From Nocardia higoensis (lineage in GTDB: Bacteria; Actinomycetota; Actinomycetes; Mycobacteriales; Mycobacteriaceae), in the NCBI RefSeq assembly GCF_015477835.1, contig NZ_JADLQN010000006.1, forward strand, positions 1 through 64,000: a stretch of DNA of 64,000 nt, written 5' to 3'. Below the pieces are notes generated by a model. The model had not been told where the DNA came from and made no database searches. It saw only the letters and a program-made list of their open reading frames with translations. Below, in pieces: positions 33,694 through 46,500 of the stretch (position 1 is its first letter; every line of letters begins with the position of its first letter). Both the position numbers and the translations under genes were made by a program.

Positions 33694-33721
33694 CCGAGGG
33701 TGGGCAAACGCTCACCCTCGG
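33694..33721 (+). terminator. hairpin after FAD monooxygenase gene
   Basis: Twelve-base arms CCGAGGGTGGGC (33694-33705) and GCTCACCCTCGG (33710-33721) with one G-T pair and an AAAC loop, 13 bases after the stop codon. It probably separates the monooxygenase transcript from the downstream NRPS genes. Confidence 0.6.
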
Positions 33722-33824
33722 AGGAGGGCGGTGCAGCACTGGGGTTCCTGTCGACGGCGCCCGCTCGCGGACAGAGTGGAGACACCACCTCGACACCGAC
33801 CCGCCGACTCGTCAGGAGTCCCTC

Positions 33825-34235
33825 ATGCAGACCACCGCCACCCGCACCTTCCGTTCCGACGCCGCGATCGCTGTCTGGACGCCGGAGGGCGCGCTCACCC
33901 ATCGCGAACTCGACAGCTGGTCCAACCGGCTGGCGCGGGTGCTGCTGGGCAGGGGCGCCGGTCCCGGCGCGGTCGTGGCCGTGGCCGTCGAGCCGCTGAT
34001 CGAGGATCTGGTCACCCGCACCGCGGTCGCCAAGATCGGCGCCACCGCGGTCCCGGCGGGGACCCAGGTGCCCGCGCCCGTGCTCGGCGTCACCACCGAG
34101 GACACGCGCGGCGCGCTCGGCGACACGATCCCGTGGCTGGTGCTCGACGACCGATCCACCCTGCTGCGGTACCTGACCGGCTCGGACGCCCCGATCACCG
34201 ACGCCGACCTGGGCGGGCTGCGCCCGGCTTCCTGA
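33825..34235 (+). CDS. stand-alone N-terminal fragment of an NRPS adenylation domain
   Basis: A 136-residue open reading frame with a good ribosome site (CAGGAG). It aligns without large gaps to the first part of the NRPS adenylation domains downstream: THRELDSWSNRLARVLLGRG here versus TYRELDAWSNRFARVLLRRG in module 2, and SDAPITDADLGG versus DDPITDVERGG. It stops just before the first catalytic core motif (YTSGSTG), so it cannot bind ATP or activate an amino acid. It is either the relic of a lost or duplicated module or a small accessory protein. The frame is intact with normal codon use. Confidence 0.7.
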   Translation: MQTTATRTFRSDAAIAVWTPEGALTHRELDSWSNRLARVLLGRGAGPGAVVAVAVEPLIEDLVTRTAVAKIGATAVPAGTQVPAPVLGVTTEDTRGALGDTIPWLVLDDRSTLLRYLTGSDAPITDADLGGLRPAS

Positions 34236-34431
34236 GCCGTGGCACGCCCGCCCACGCGGCGGACATGCGCATTCCGAGCTGGCAGGGCACCGCCCGGCGG
34301 TAAAATTCCCGGCGGAACCTCTCCACGCATGCTGGTCGATCGACCCGCCGGGCGCCTCGTCGCCGGGCCCGGCCCGCCGACGGCTGGGGTGTGCCCGCCC
34401 TCGCGGGCGCGGCGTGCCACCACCACTCCGA

Positions 34432-34471
34432 TGTCGACAGAGCTCGTCCGATCTCGACAGAGCCGGTCCGA
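34432..34471. repeat. two tandem 20-base repeats upstream of the NRPS
   Basis: TGTCGACAGAGCTCGTCCGA (34432-34451) is followed at once by TCTCGACAGAGCCGGTCCGA (34452-34471), 17 of 20 bases identical. They lie about 60 bases before the NRPS start in the leader or promoter region and might bind a regulator. Confidence 0.55.
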
Positions 34472-34528
34472 GTTCCTCGATGGATCCGTCCCCCAGCCGA
34501 CTCCCTCCCGAGTACGCAGGAACATTTC

Positions 34529-37500
34529 ATGCCCCAGAGTTCCGCCGCCCCGGTCGCCGCGCAGGCGCACCTGCCCGCAGGCGCCTTCCCGCTCTCGGCC
34601 GCCCAGCGCGGTATCTGGTTCGCCCAGCACTTCGCCGGCCGGACCCCGATCTCCATCGCGCAGTACGTCGAGCTCGCCGGACCGGTCGATCTCGACCTGC
34701 TCGCGGCGGCCTCGCGACAGGCGGGCCGCGAGTTCGGCACCGGCTATCTGCGGTTGATCGAGGTCGACGGGCTGCCCTATCAGGTGGTCGACACCGAGAT
34801 CGAGCACGAGTTGACGATCGTGGACCTGCGCGGGGAGCCCGATCCGGCCGCGGCGGCGCTGGCCTGGATGCACGCGGAGTACAGCGCCCCGGTGGACCTG
34901 CTCGGCGAGCGGCTCGGCGCCTTCGCGATGCTGCGCCTGGCCGACGACCACTGGTACTGGTATCAGCGCATCCACCACATCGTGCTGGACGGATTCGGCG
35001 CGGTCACCATGGTGCGACGCATCGCCGAGCTGTACACCGCCGCAGCGGCCGGGGAACAACCGCCGCCGAGCCGGGCCGAGGATCTACGCGGGATCGTCGA
35101 AGCCGATGTGGCGTACCGGGATTCGGATCGTTTCCGCGCCGACGCGCGGTACTGGCGCGAGCATCTGGCCGGGATGCCGGAGACGGTCGGGCTCGCCGGG
35201 CGCACCGCGCCGGTGGACGCGCACCCGATCGTCGCCTCGGCCGAACTCCCCTCCGCGACAGCGGAATTGCTCGACCGGGTGGCCACAGCCGAGAACTCGG
35301 GCGTCGCGCCGGTCGTGGTCGCCGCGTTCGCGGCCTATCTGGCCGCCATGACCTCCTCGTCCGAGGTCACGCTCAGCCTGCCGGTCTCCGGCCGCACCAC
35401 CGCCGTGCTGCGCCGCTCGGGCGGCATGGTCGCCAACGTGGTGCCGTTGCGGGTGGAGACCGGGGCCGCCGTGACGACGGGCGCCCTCATCCGGGCGGCC
35501 CAGGGCGAGCTGACCTCGGCACTGCGCAGGCAGCGCTACCGGCAGGAGGACATCGTCCGCGATCTGGGCCGACCGCTGGACGAGCCGGGCTCCTTCGGCC
35601 CGACCGTGAATCTCATGATGATCGACACCAGGATCGGCCTCGGCGAGGTCGTCGGCCGCACGCATGTGCTCACGTCGGGGATGATCGAGGACCTGTTCCT
35701 GAACCTGTATCCCGGCATCGGCGGCGAGACCACCCACATCGACTTCCAGGCCAACCCCAACCTCTACGACGCGCGCGAACTGGCCGGGCACCATCGCCGC
35801 TTCCTGGCCTTCCTGCACGCCTTCCTCGCCGCGGGCCCGGACGCGCCGTGGCACACGGTGCCGCTGCTCGACGACTCCGAGCGCGCGGACCTGCTGCCCG
35901 CGCGCGGCCCGGCCGACGTCCCGCTCCGGACACTGCCGCAGATCCTCACCGAGGGCGCCGCCCGCGATCCCGGCGCGGTGGCGGTGCGCGCCGGCGAGCG
36001 GACCATGACCTACCGCGAGGTCCTCGCCTACGCCTCGCGGGTGGCCCGCCTGCTCATCGAGCACGGCGCCGGACCGGAAACCGCGGTGGCCGTGGCCATC
36101 CCGCGCTCGCTGGAATCGGTGCTGGCGACCTGGGCGGTGGCGCTGACCGGCGCGGCGTTCACGCCGATCGATCCCGCGCTGCCCGCCGACCGCATCGAGC
36201 ACATGATCGGCGACAGCGGTGTGCTCGCCGGACTGACCGTGGCCTCGGCGCGACCGGCCCTGCCCGGCCACATCACCTGGCTGATCCTCGACGACACCGC
36301 GACCGCCGAGATCATCGACGACCAGGACCCGGCCACGGTCACCGACGCCGACCGCCTCGCCCCCGTGCGCCCCGACCAGATCGCCTACCTGATCTACACC
36401 TCCGGCTCCACCGGGCTGCCCAAGGCCGTGATGGTCGCCCACCGTGGGCTGGCCAATCTCGTTGCGGGCTCGGGGACCGCGTTCGGCGTCGACGCGTCCT
36501 CGGTGGTCGCGCACGCGGTCTCGCCGAGTTTCGACATCTCCGTGGAAGAACTGCTCGTGGCGTTCGCGGCCGGGGCGAGCGTGGCGATCGTGCCGCCCGC
36601 GGCGTACGCGGGCGAGGAGCTGGCGGCCGTGCTGCGCGAGCACCGGGTGACCTGCCTGAACGTGACACCCGCGGTGGTCGGCTCGCTCGATCCGGCGACA
36701 CTGCCCGACCTGGCGACCGTCGTCGTCGGCGGCGACGCCTGCCCGCCCGAACTGGTGACGCGCTGGGCCGGGCGGCGCCTGCTCAACGGCTACGGCCCCA
36801 CCGAGACCACCGTCACCACCACGCTGAGCGCGCCGCTGCGGACGGACGGCCCGGTCACCATCGGCGGGCCGACGACCGGCGTCACAGCGCTGGTGCTCGA
36901 TCCCTGGCTGCGGCCGGTGGCCCCCGGTGTCGTCGGCGAGCTGTATCTGAGCGGCCAGGGCGTCGCGCGGGGCTACCACCGGCGCAACGGCCTGACCGCA
37001 GGCCGGTTCGTCGCCGACCCCTACGCGCCGGGCAGGCGTATGTATCGCACGGGCGACCTGGTCCGCTGGCGGCGGTCGGGGGACCGATGGGAGCTGGACT
37101 ACACCGGACGCCTCGACTTCCAGGTCAAGGTGCGCGGATACCGCATCGAACTCGGCGAGATCGACGCGGCGCTCGAACGCAGGCCCGAGGTGGCCTCGGC
37201 CGTCACCGTCGGAGTGAGCACGCCCGCCGGAGCCACGGCGACGGCCTCCTACGTGGTCGCCGCCCCCGGCTGCGAGGTGCAGCCGGAGGCGCTGAAAGCC
37301 GCTGTGGGAGAGTCGCTTCCGGCGTACATGGTGCCCGGCGTGATCATGGTCCTCGACGCGCTGCCGCTGACCCCGGTCGGCAAGGTCGACCGGCGCGCCC
37401 TGCCCGCACCGGATTTCGGCGCACGCCCCGGCGTGCACCGCGGTCCCGCCACCCCGCGCGAGGAGACACTCGCGGCGCTGTTCGCCGAGGTACTCGGGCT

Positions 37501-40500
37501 GGACGCGGTCGGCGTGGACGAGAACTTCTTCGCACTCGGCGGCGACAGCATCATCTCCATCCAGCTGGTCTCCCGCGCCAGGGCGGCGGGCCTGCGCGTC
37601 AGCGCTCGTGATGTCTTCGAGCGCAAGACCGTGGCGGCGCTGGCCGCCGTGGCCGTCGACGCCGCCGAGGACGCGGTCACCGAACTGCCCGGCGGCGGTG
37701 TCGGCCCCGTCGACATCACGCCCATCGTGGCGGCCATGCTCGAACAGGGGCCGACCTGGCACCGCTACGGCCAGGCCGCGCTCGTCGAGCTGCCGCCAGG
37801 GACCACCGCCGCGCAGCTGGTCCCGGCCGTGCAGGCGCTGCTCGACCGGCACGACATGCTCCGCAGCAGTCTGCGCCCGAGTGGCGACGGGTGGGAGTGG
37901 GTCGTCGCCGAGCCGGGGTCGGTGGACGCGGCCGCGCTGATCGACGTCGTCACCGCGTCGTCCACGCGTGGCAATGACGCGTTCGAGAGCGGCGCCGCCG
38001 GTGACGGTGTCACCCCCGGCGGTGTCGCGCGTGGCGCTGCTGCCGGAATCGGCGGCGGTGCTGCGCGCGATGGTGGTGCGGACGGCGGTGACGCCGCGCA
38101 CGAAAATGGTGCCGCGCGCGGTCGTGGTGCCGTGCCGGGCGACGCGGCGTGGGACGGTGTGCTCGATGCCGCGTTGCAGGCCGCGGCCGACCGGCTCGAT
38201 CCGGCGGCGGGGGTGATGGCGCGATTCGCGCTCGTCCAGCCCGCCGATCCCGGCGCGGCCCCGTCGCTGTGGCTGGTGCTGCATCACCTGGTGGTCGACG
38301 GCGTCTCGTGGCGCATCCTGTTGCCGGACCTGGTGACCGCGTGGGCGGGTGGCGAACCCGAGGCGACCGGGACGTCGTTCCGGCGCTGGGCGCGCGCGCT
38401 CGTCGAGCAAGCCGGGGCGCGGGCCGTCGAATCGCCGTTGTGGCAGCGGATTCTCGCGGGCGAGGACCCGCCGCTCGGGCGGCGGGCCGCCGATCCAGCG
38501 CGCGACGTGGTCGCCACGGCGGGGGAACTGCGCACCGTGGTCTCCGCCGAGGTCGCCGGCGCGGTGGTCGATGCCGTGCCGGAGTTGTTCCATTGCGGCG
38601 CCGACGACGTGCTGCTGGCCGCACTCGCCATGGCGGTGGGCCGGTGGCGGAACCGGCCGCGGACGCTGGTCACGCTGGAGGGCCATGGCCGGGAGGAAGC
38701 GGTGCTGCCCGGCGCGGATCTCGCGCGGACGGTGGGCTGGTTCACCACCGTCCACCCGCTCGCCCTCGACCTGAGCGGCATCGATCTGGACGAGGCGTTC
38801 GCCGGCGGCCCGGCGGCGGGGCAGGCCGTGCGGGCGATCAAGGAGCAGGTGCGCGCGATCCCGGACAAAGGCGTGGGCTACGGCATACTGCGCCACCTGA
38901 ATCCCGACACCGCGGCGCAGCTCGCCCGCGGGCCGGTACCGCAGATCGGGTTCAACTACCTCGGGCGCGTCACGGCCGATACCGAAGGCGGCGAGAACTA
39001 TTGGCTGCCGAGGCGGTTCGCCTCGACCACCGACGAACGAGCGCCGTTGCCCGCCGTCGTCGACATCAACGCCATCCTCGGCGGCGAGGGACTGGACGTC
39101 ACCTGGACCTACGCGCGCGACATCCTCGACGAGGACGAGGTCGCCGAATTCGCCGCGCACTGGGCCGCGGCCTTGTCCGCGCTGGCCGCGCACGCCGCCA
39201 CGCCCGGCGCGGGCGGGCACACGCCGTCGGACTTCCCGCTCACCACCGTCACCCAAGCCCAGATCGACCAGTGGGAACGCGCATACCCGAATCTGGCGCA
39301 GGTGTGGCCGCTCTCGCCGCTGCAGTACGGCCTGCTGTTCCACGCCCGCTACGACACCGACACCGCCGACGGCTACACCGTGCAGACCCGCCTCACCCTC
39401 GCGGGCCGCGTCGACGCGCACCGGTTGCGACAGGCGGCGCAGGTCCTGGTGGACCGCCACGAGAACCTGCGAGTGGCCTTCGTCGAAACCCCGGAGGGAC
39501 CACGGCAGTTGGTGCTCGCCGATGCCCGGGTCTCCTGGCGCGACACCGACCTCACCGTGCTGCCGCGCGAGGACAGGGGCCGCGAACTGGAACGGCTGCT
39601 GGCCGTGGACGCGAACACCCGCTTCGACCTGACCCGCCCACCGCTGCTGCGTTTCCAGCTCGTCCGCGAATCCGAGGACGTCTGCACGCTGCTGATGACC
39701 AATCATCACCTCGTGCTCGACGGCTGGTCGACGCCGCTGCTGGTGCGTGAACTGCTCACCGTCTACATCGCCGCGGGCGTCGGCGCGCAGCCCTCCGAGG
39801 TGCTCGCCCCCGCACCGTCCTACCGCGCGTTCCTGGCCTGGCTCGCCGAGCAGCAGCAGGCCGGCGCTGCCGACGGGAAGGATTCGACGGCGGCCTGGCG
39901 GGCCGCGCTGGCCGGGATCGACGCCCCCACCCGGGCGATCCCGACGCTGGCCGGAATCCGCTCCACCGAATCCGGCACGGTGTCGGTGGATCTGCCCGCG
40001 ACGGCCGTCGCGCGACTCGAGGCCACCACCCGCGCGGCGGGCGCGACGGTCAATGTCGCCGTGCAGGCGGCCTGGGCGCTGTTGCTGACCATGCTGACCG
40101 GCCGCACCGACGTGGTGTTCGGCGGCACGGTCTCGGGCAGGCCGCCGCAACTGCCCGGCGTCGAGGAGATGGTCGGGCTGTTCATCAACACCCTGCCCGT
40201 CCGGGTGCGGCTCGACCCGGCCGAGCAGGTCGCCGACCTGCTGGCGAGGGTGCAGGCCGAGCAGGCCGCGCTGCTCGACCACCAGCACGTCGGCCTGGCC
40301 GCCATCCACGAGGCGGTCGGGCTGCCCGAGCTGTTCGACACCCTCACCGTGTTCGAGTCCTACCCGATCGACCGCGCGGCGCTGTCACAATCCCTCGACA
40401 TCGCGGGCATGCGCGTGCTGGACGTGGCGGGCACCGACGCGACGCCGTATCCGTTGAACCTCATGGTGATTCCGCTGCACGGCGAACCCGGCGATCCGGG

Positions 40501-43500
40501 GGACCGGCTGCGGTTGTCGATCAAGTACATGGCCGATCACCTGCCCGAAGCCGAGGCCGCGCGACTGCTCGACCGTTTCGTCGCCCTGCTCGACCAGATC
40601 GCCGCGCACCCGGGGCGGCGGGTGGCGGCCCTGCAGCACTGCGATCCCGTCGAACGCGCCGCCCTGCTGCCGGTGCACGGCCCGGCCTCCGTGCCCGCGC
40701 GCACGCTGCCCGAGATCCTGTCCGCCGCGGCCGCTCTGAACCCGGACGCGATCGCGATCCGCTCCGGCGCCGACACCATGACCTACCGTGAACTCGACGC
40801 GTGGTCCAACCGTTTCGCCCGGGTGCTGCTGCGGCGCGGGATCGGGGCCGAGGTGTTCGTGGTGCTCGCGCTGACCCGCTCGGTGGAGTCGGTGGTGGCG
40901 GTGTGGGCGCTGGCCAAGACCGGCGCCGCGTTCGCGCCCCTTGACCCCAACCATCCGGTCGAGCGCATCGAGCACATTCTCACCGACTCCAAGGCCCCCA
41001 TCGGGGTGACCGTGCGCGCCACCGGCGAGACCCTGCCCGGCACCATCGACTGGCTGCTGCTCGACGACCTCAACACCATCCGCCGCGTCATGACCGTGCC
41101 CGACGACCCGATCACCGATGTCGAACGCGGCGGCGCCATCCGGCTCGACCAGGTCGCCTACCTCATCTACACCTCCGGTTCCACCGGCAAACCGAAAGCG
41201 GTGCTGCTCGGCCATCGCGGTATCGCGGATCTGGTGACCGCGCAGCGCGAATCGCTCGCCCTCGACCCCTCGGCCCGCGCTCTGCAGGTCGCCTCCCCGA
41301 GCTTCGACGCCTCGGTGTTCGAGCTGCTGTCCGCCCACGCGGCCGGCGGCACCCTGGTGGTCTCGCCCGCGGAAGTCTACGGCGGCACCGAACTGGAACG
41401 GCTGCTGCGCGAGCAGCGGGTCAGCCATGCCGTCATCACCCCGTCGGTGCTGGCCACCATGAACCCCGATCGGCTGCCCGACCTGCGGGTGCTCGCGGTC
41501 GCGGGCGAGGCCTCCGGGCCGGAACTGACCGCGCAGTGGTCGCCCGGCAGACGCCTGCTGAACCTGTACGGCCCCACCGAGTTCAGCATCTGGGCGACCG
41601 GCCCCGGCGAGTTGCGCACGGGCGAGCGGGTCACCATCGGCGGACCCATCCGCGGCGCCGCCGCACTGGTTCTCGATGCCTGGCTGCGTCCGGTGCCGGT
41701 GGGCGTGGAAGGCGAGCTCTACCTCGCGGGCCCCGCCATCGCCCGCGGCTACTTCAACCGCTTCTCCCTCACCGCGGCGCGTTTCGTCGCGAACCCGTGG
41801 GGCGGGGCGGGCGAGCGGATGTACCGCACCGGCGACATGGTCCGCTGGGGCGAAGCCCAGCACCCCACAGGGGCCGTTCTCGAGCTGGAGTACCTCGGCC
41901 GCAGCGATTTCCAGGTCAAGATCCGCGGCCTGCGCATCGAACTCGGCGAGATCGACGCCGTGCTCTCGGCCGACGACGAGGTCGAGTACGCCGCCACCCT
42001 CGGCTGCCCCGGACCTTCCGGCGAAACGGTGCTCGTGTCCTACGTCCTCGCGAAGGGCGCAGTGCCCCCCGCGCGGCTCGACACCGAGCGGCTGCGCACA
42101 CGCGTGGCCGCGGCGCTTCCCGGATACATGGTGCCCTCGGTCGTGGTCGAACTGGACGATGTCCCCCTGACGCCGGTCGGCAAGCTGGACCGCAAAGCCC
42201 TTCCGCTGCCCGACTTCTCGATCTCGGCCCGCCCATACCTCGCTCCGCGCACGCCGGTGGAGCGGGCGGTGGCCGAGGTGTTCGCCGAGGTGCTCGGGCT
42301 GGAGCGGGTCAGCATCGATCACTCCTTCTTCGACCTGGGCGGCAATTCGCTCAGCGCCACCAAGGTGGTCGCCCGCATCGACGCCGCCCTCGGCGCCAGG
42401 ATCGCCCTGCGCGATCTGTTCGACGCGCCCACGCCCGCGCAGCTCGCCGCCCGGGTGGTGCCCGCCGAGCCAGGGCAGCGCGCCCGATTCGCGCTCGCCG
42501 CGCGTCCGCGTCCCGACCGGGTGCCGCTCTCGCCCGCCCAGCAACGCATGTGGGTGCTCAACCGTCTCGAACCGGAGTCTCCGGCCTACAACATCGCCGT
42601 CGCCCTGCGGTTGACCGGCGCGCTGGACACCGAGGCCATGCACCGGGCGCTCACCGCCGTGGTGCGCAGGCACGAGACGCTGCGCACGGTGTATCCGGCC
42701 GACGCCGAAGGGCCGCGTCAGGTGGTGATCGACACCGCGCACGCCGTGCCGGAGCTACCTGTCGAGACCGTCGCCGACGGCGCCGACCTGCGTGCCCGCA
42801 TCGCGGCGTGCGCCGGCGCCGGGTTCGATCTGACCGTTGATCCGCCGCTGCGCGCCCTGCTGCTGCGCGTGTCCGCCGTCGAGGAGCACGTGATCGTGCT
42901 GGTGGTCCATCACATCAGCGCCGACGGCGCGTCGATGGCGCCGTTGGCGGCCGATCTGGTCACGGCCTACGCCGCGGAGTCGGCGGGCCGACCGGTCGAG
43001 CTCGCCCCGCTGCCGCTGCACTACGCCGACTACGCGCTGTGGCACCGGGAGCTGCTCGGCGCGGACGACGATCCCGCCTCCCTGGCCGCCGACCAGACGA
43101 CGTTCTGGCGTGACACCCTGGCGGGCGCACCGGAATCCCTCGAACTAGCGGCCGATCACCCGCGCCCGGCCGTCCAGTCCATGCGGGGCGCGGACCTGTC
43201 GTTCACCGTCCCCGCCGAGCTGCATCGGCGGATGAGTGAGCTGGCCACCGCCTCCGGCGCGAGCCTGTTCATGGTGGCGCACGCCGCCTTCGCCGTACTG
43301 CTGTCCAGGCTCGGGAGCACCGAGGACGTGCTGGTCGGCACCGCCGTGGCGGGCCGGGGAGAGGCCGCGCTGGACGGCATGGTCGGCATGTTCGTCAACA
43401 CCCTGGCCCTGCGCACCGCCGTCGATCCCGAACGGTCCTTCCGCGCGCTGCTCGCGGATGTCAGAGAGGGCGACCTGGCGGCCTTCGCCCGAGCCGACGT

Positions 43501-46500
43501 CCCGTTCGAGCGTTTGGTCGGGCACCTCGACCCGCCGCGCTCGACCACCCACCACCCGATCTTCCAGGTGACCCTCTCGCTGCAGAACTTCGTCGAACCC
43601 GTCCTGGAACTGCCCGGCCTGCGCGTCGCCGTCGAGGACCTCGACCGCGACGCCACCCAGTTCGATCTGGCGCTGGACCTGCGGGAACGTCGAGAGGGCG
43701 GCGAACACGCCGGCATCGAGGCGGTCCTGACCTATGCCACCGACCTGTTCGAGCCCGCGACCGCCGAGGCCATGACGCGGCGCTGGCTGACTGTGCTCGA
43801 CGCCGCGCTCACCGACCCCGAGACCCGCGTCGGCGACCTCGACCTGCTGTTGCCCGCCGAACGCGCACTCGTTCCGGCACGGGGACCTGAGCCACGCGGA
43901 CCGGAGTACCGCCACGAACTCCGTACGCTGCCCGACCTGTTCGCCGCCACCGCCGCCGCGCACGCCGACCGGACCGCGCTGGTCGCCGACGGCGTCGCCT
44001 GGACCTACCGGGAACTGAACGAGCGCGCCGGCCGATGCGCCGAACAGCTCGTGCGGGCGGGCGCGGGCCCGGAGACGGTGGTCGCGCTGGGGCTGACCCG
44101 TGGCGCGGAGCTGCTCCTGGGCATCTGGGCCGTCGCGCGCGCCGGAGCAGCCTTCCTGCCGGTCGACCCGACGTACCCGAGCGAGCGCGTCGAGCACATG
44201 CTCACCGACTCGGGAGCCGTCCTCGGCCTCACCCGCACCGCGCACCGCGACCACCTGCCCGGATCGGCGCGCTGGCTGTTGTTGGACGAGTACCGCGATG
44301 TCGATCCGAGCCCGCCCGGATCCCGCGTGCCTTCACCCGCCCGGCCGGGTCCGTCCGGGCACCGTTCAGCGGAGGACACTGCTCCCGTGCCCGGCGTGCC
44401 CGGCGTGCCCGGCGTGCCCGGCGTGCCCGGCGTGCCCGGCGTGCCCGGCGTGCCCGATCCGGCGATCGCCCCGGAGACGGATGCGGCCGATCCCGCCGCG
44501 CTCGAGGGCGCGACGCGGCATCGGGCCGCGCTCCACCCCGACCAGCCGGCGTGGATGATCTACACCTCCGGCTCGACCGGCACCCCGAAGGGGGTCACCG
44601 TCACCCACCGCGGAATCGCGGATCTGGTCCTCGCGCAACGGCAGACGCTGCAGCTCGACGAGCACGCGCGGGTCCTGCAGGTCGCCTCACCGAGTTTCGA
44701 CGCCTCGCTGTTCGAGGCGATCATGGCCTTCGGCTCCGGCGGGACGAGCGTGGTCGCCCCGCCGGACGTCTTCGGCGGGGCGCCGCTGGCCGAGCTGATC
44801 ACCGAACAACGGGTCACGCACATGGTGATCACCCCGTCGGCGCTGGCGACGCTGGAGCCGGACTCGGTGCCGTCGGTGCGGGTGCTCGCGGTGGCGGGCG
44901 AGGCGGCGGGCGCGGAGCTGGTGCGGCGCTGGGCGGCGGGTCGCACCATGATCAACCTGTACGGGCCGACCGAGACGACCATCTGGGCGACCTCGGCGCC
45001 GCTGCGGCCGGGTGAGCTGGTGACCATCGGCGGCCCGATCCGGGGCATGAGCGCGTTGGTGCTGGACGCGCGGTTGCGCCCGGTCCCGGTCGGCGTGGCG
45101 GGCGAGCTGTATCTCGCCGGTCCCGCCCTGGCGCGTGGCTATCACGGCAGACCGGAGCTGAACGCCGCGCGGTTCGTCGCAGATCCCTACGGTGTGCCGG
45201 GGGAGCGGATGTATCGCACCGGCGATCTGGTGCGGTGGACCGGCGCCGGTGGCCTGGAATACCTCGGGCGCACCGATTTCCAGGTGAAGGTGCGCGGTCA
45301 GCGGGTCGAACTCGGCGAAATCGACGCGGTCCTGACCGATGCCGACGGGGTCGAGTTCGCACTCACCCGCGGTGTGCCCGGTCCGGGCGGTGGCACGGCG
45401 CTGGCGGCCTATCTGGTGGCCGAACCCGGCCGCGAGATCGACGTGGCCCAGGTGCGCTCGCACGCCGCCGCCGCACTACCCGGTCACATGGTGCCCGCCG
45501 CGTTCGTCGTGCTGGCGGCCATCCCGCTCGACGCGGTCGGGAAGCTCGACCGGAAAGCATTGCCGGAGCCGGTGTTCGGTGCGGACCAGGGCGAGTACGT
45601 CGCGCCGTCCACCCCGACCGAGCAGACACTCGCGGGTATCGTCGCCGAACTGCTCGGCCGCGAACGGGTCGGCGCGACGGATTCCTTCTTCGCGCTCGGC
45701 GGGGACAGCATCCTGGCCATCCAGTTGGTCTCGCGGGCCAAAGCGGCAGGCATCACACTCACGCCCGTGCAGATCTTCGAGCATCGCACGATCGGCGCGC
45801 TGGCCGTCGTCGCCGACGAGGCCGGTGTCGCGGCGACCCTCGACGAACTGCCGGGCGGCGGTGTGGGCGAGATGCCGTTGACGCCGATCGTGCATTACAT
45901 GATCGGCCGGGGCGGCGATTTCGACCGCTTCGCCCAGACAGCGGTGCTGGAACTGCCACCGGGCATCGACGCCGACGGGCTCACCGCGACGCTGGCGGCG
46001 GTGCTCGACCGCCACGACATGCTGCGCGCGCGGCTCACCCGCGACGGGGCGCAGTGGCGCCTGGAGACTCGCGATCCGGCGGAGGTGGACGTGTCCGCAC
46101 TGGTGTGGCGGGTGGAGTTCCCCGCCGACGCCGACCCGGTCGACCTTCGCGAGTTCGCGGTCACCGAACTCGAGACGGCACTGGACGGCCTCGATCCCGC
46201 CGACGGCGCTGTGCTGCGGTTCATCTGGCTCGACCCTGTCGGTGTGGCGGGCGCGCGGCCGCGCTCGGGCCGGTTGATCGTCGTCGCGCATCACCTGGTG
46301 ATCGACGGCGTCTCCTGGCGCATCCTGGTGCCGGACCTCATGGCGGCGTGGGCGCAGGTCTCCACCGGCAACAGGCCAGTGCTGGCCGACACCGGCACCT
46401 CCGTGCGACGCTGGGCGCACGCGCTCACCGAGCACGCCAACAGCCCCCGGCGCGCGGCCGAACTAGGCTACTGGCTCGACGTGCTCGACGGCCCCGACCC

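Noticed and set aside
34284..34306. TAAAAT as NRPS -10 promoter element
   Set aside because: The hexamer (34301-34306) is suggestive, but no credible -35 lies at the right distance, so I did not list it as a feature.
35084..40309. 1,741-residue open frame antisense to the NRPS
   Set aside because: High-GC sequence gives long open frames opposite real genes; the plus-strand frame has all NRPS motifs and this one has no recognisable family or ribosome site.
44387..44456. Possible CRISPR or other array
   Set aside because: The 9-base units are contiguous with no spacers and stay in the NRPS reading frame; it is a coding minisatellite.
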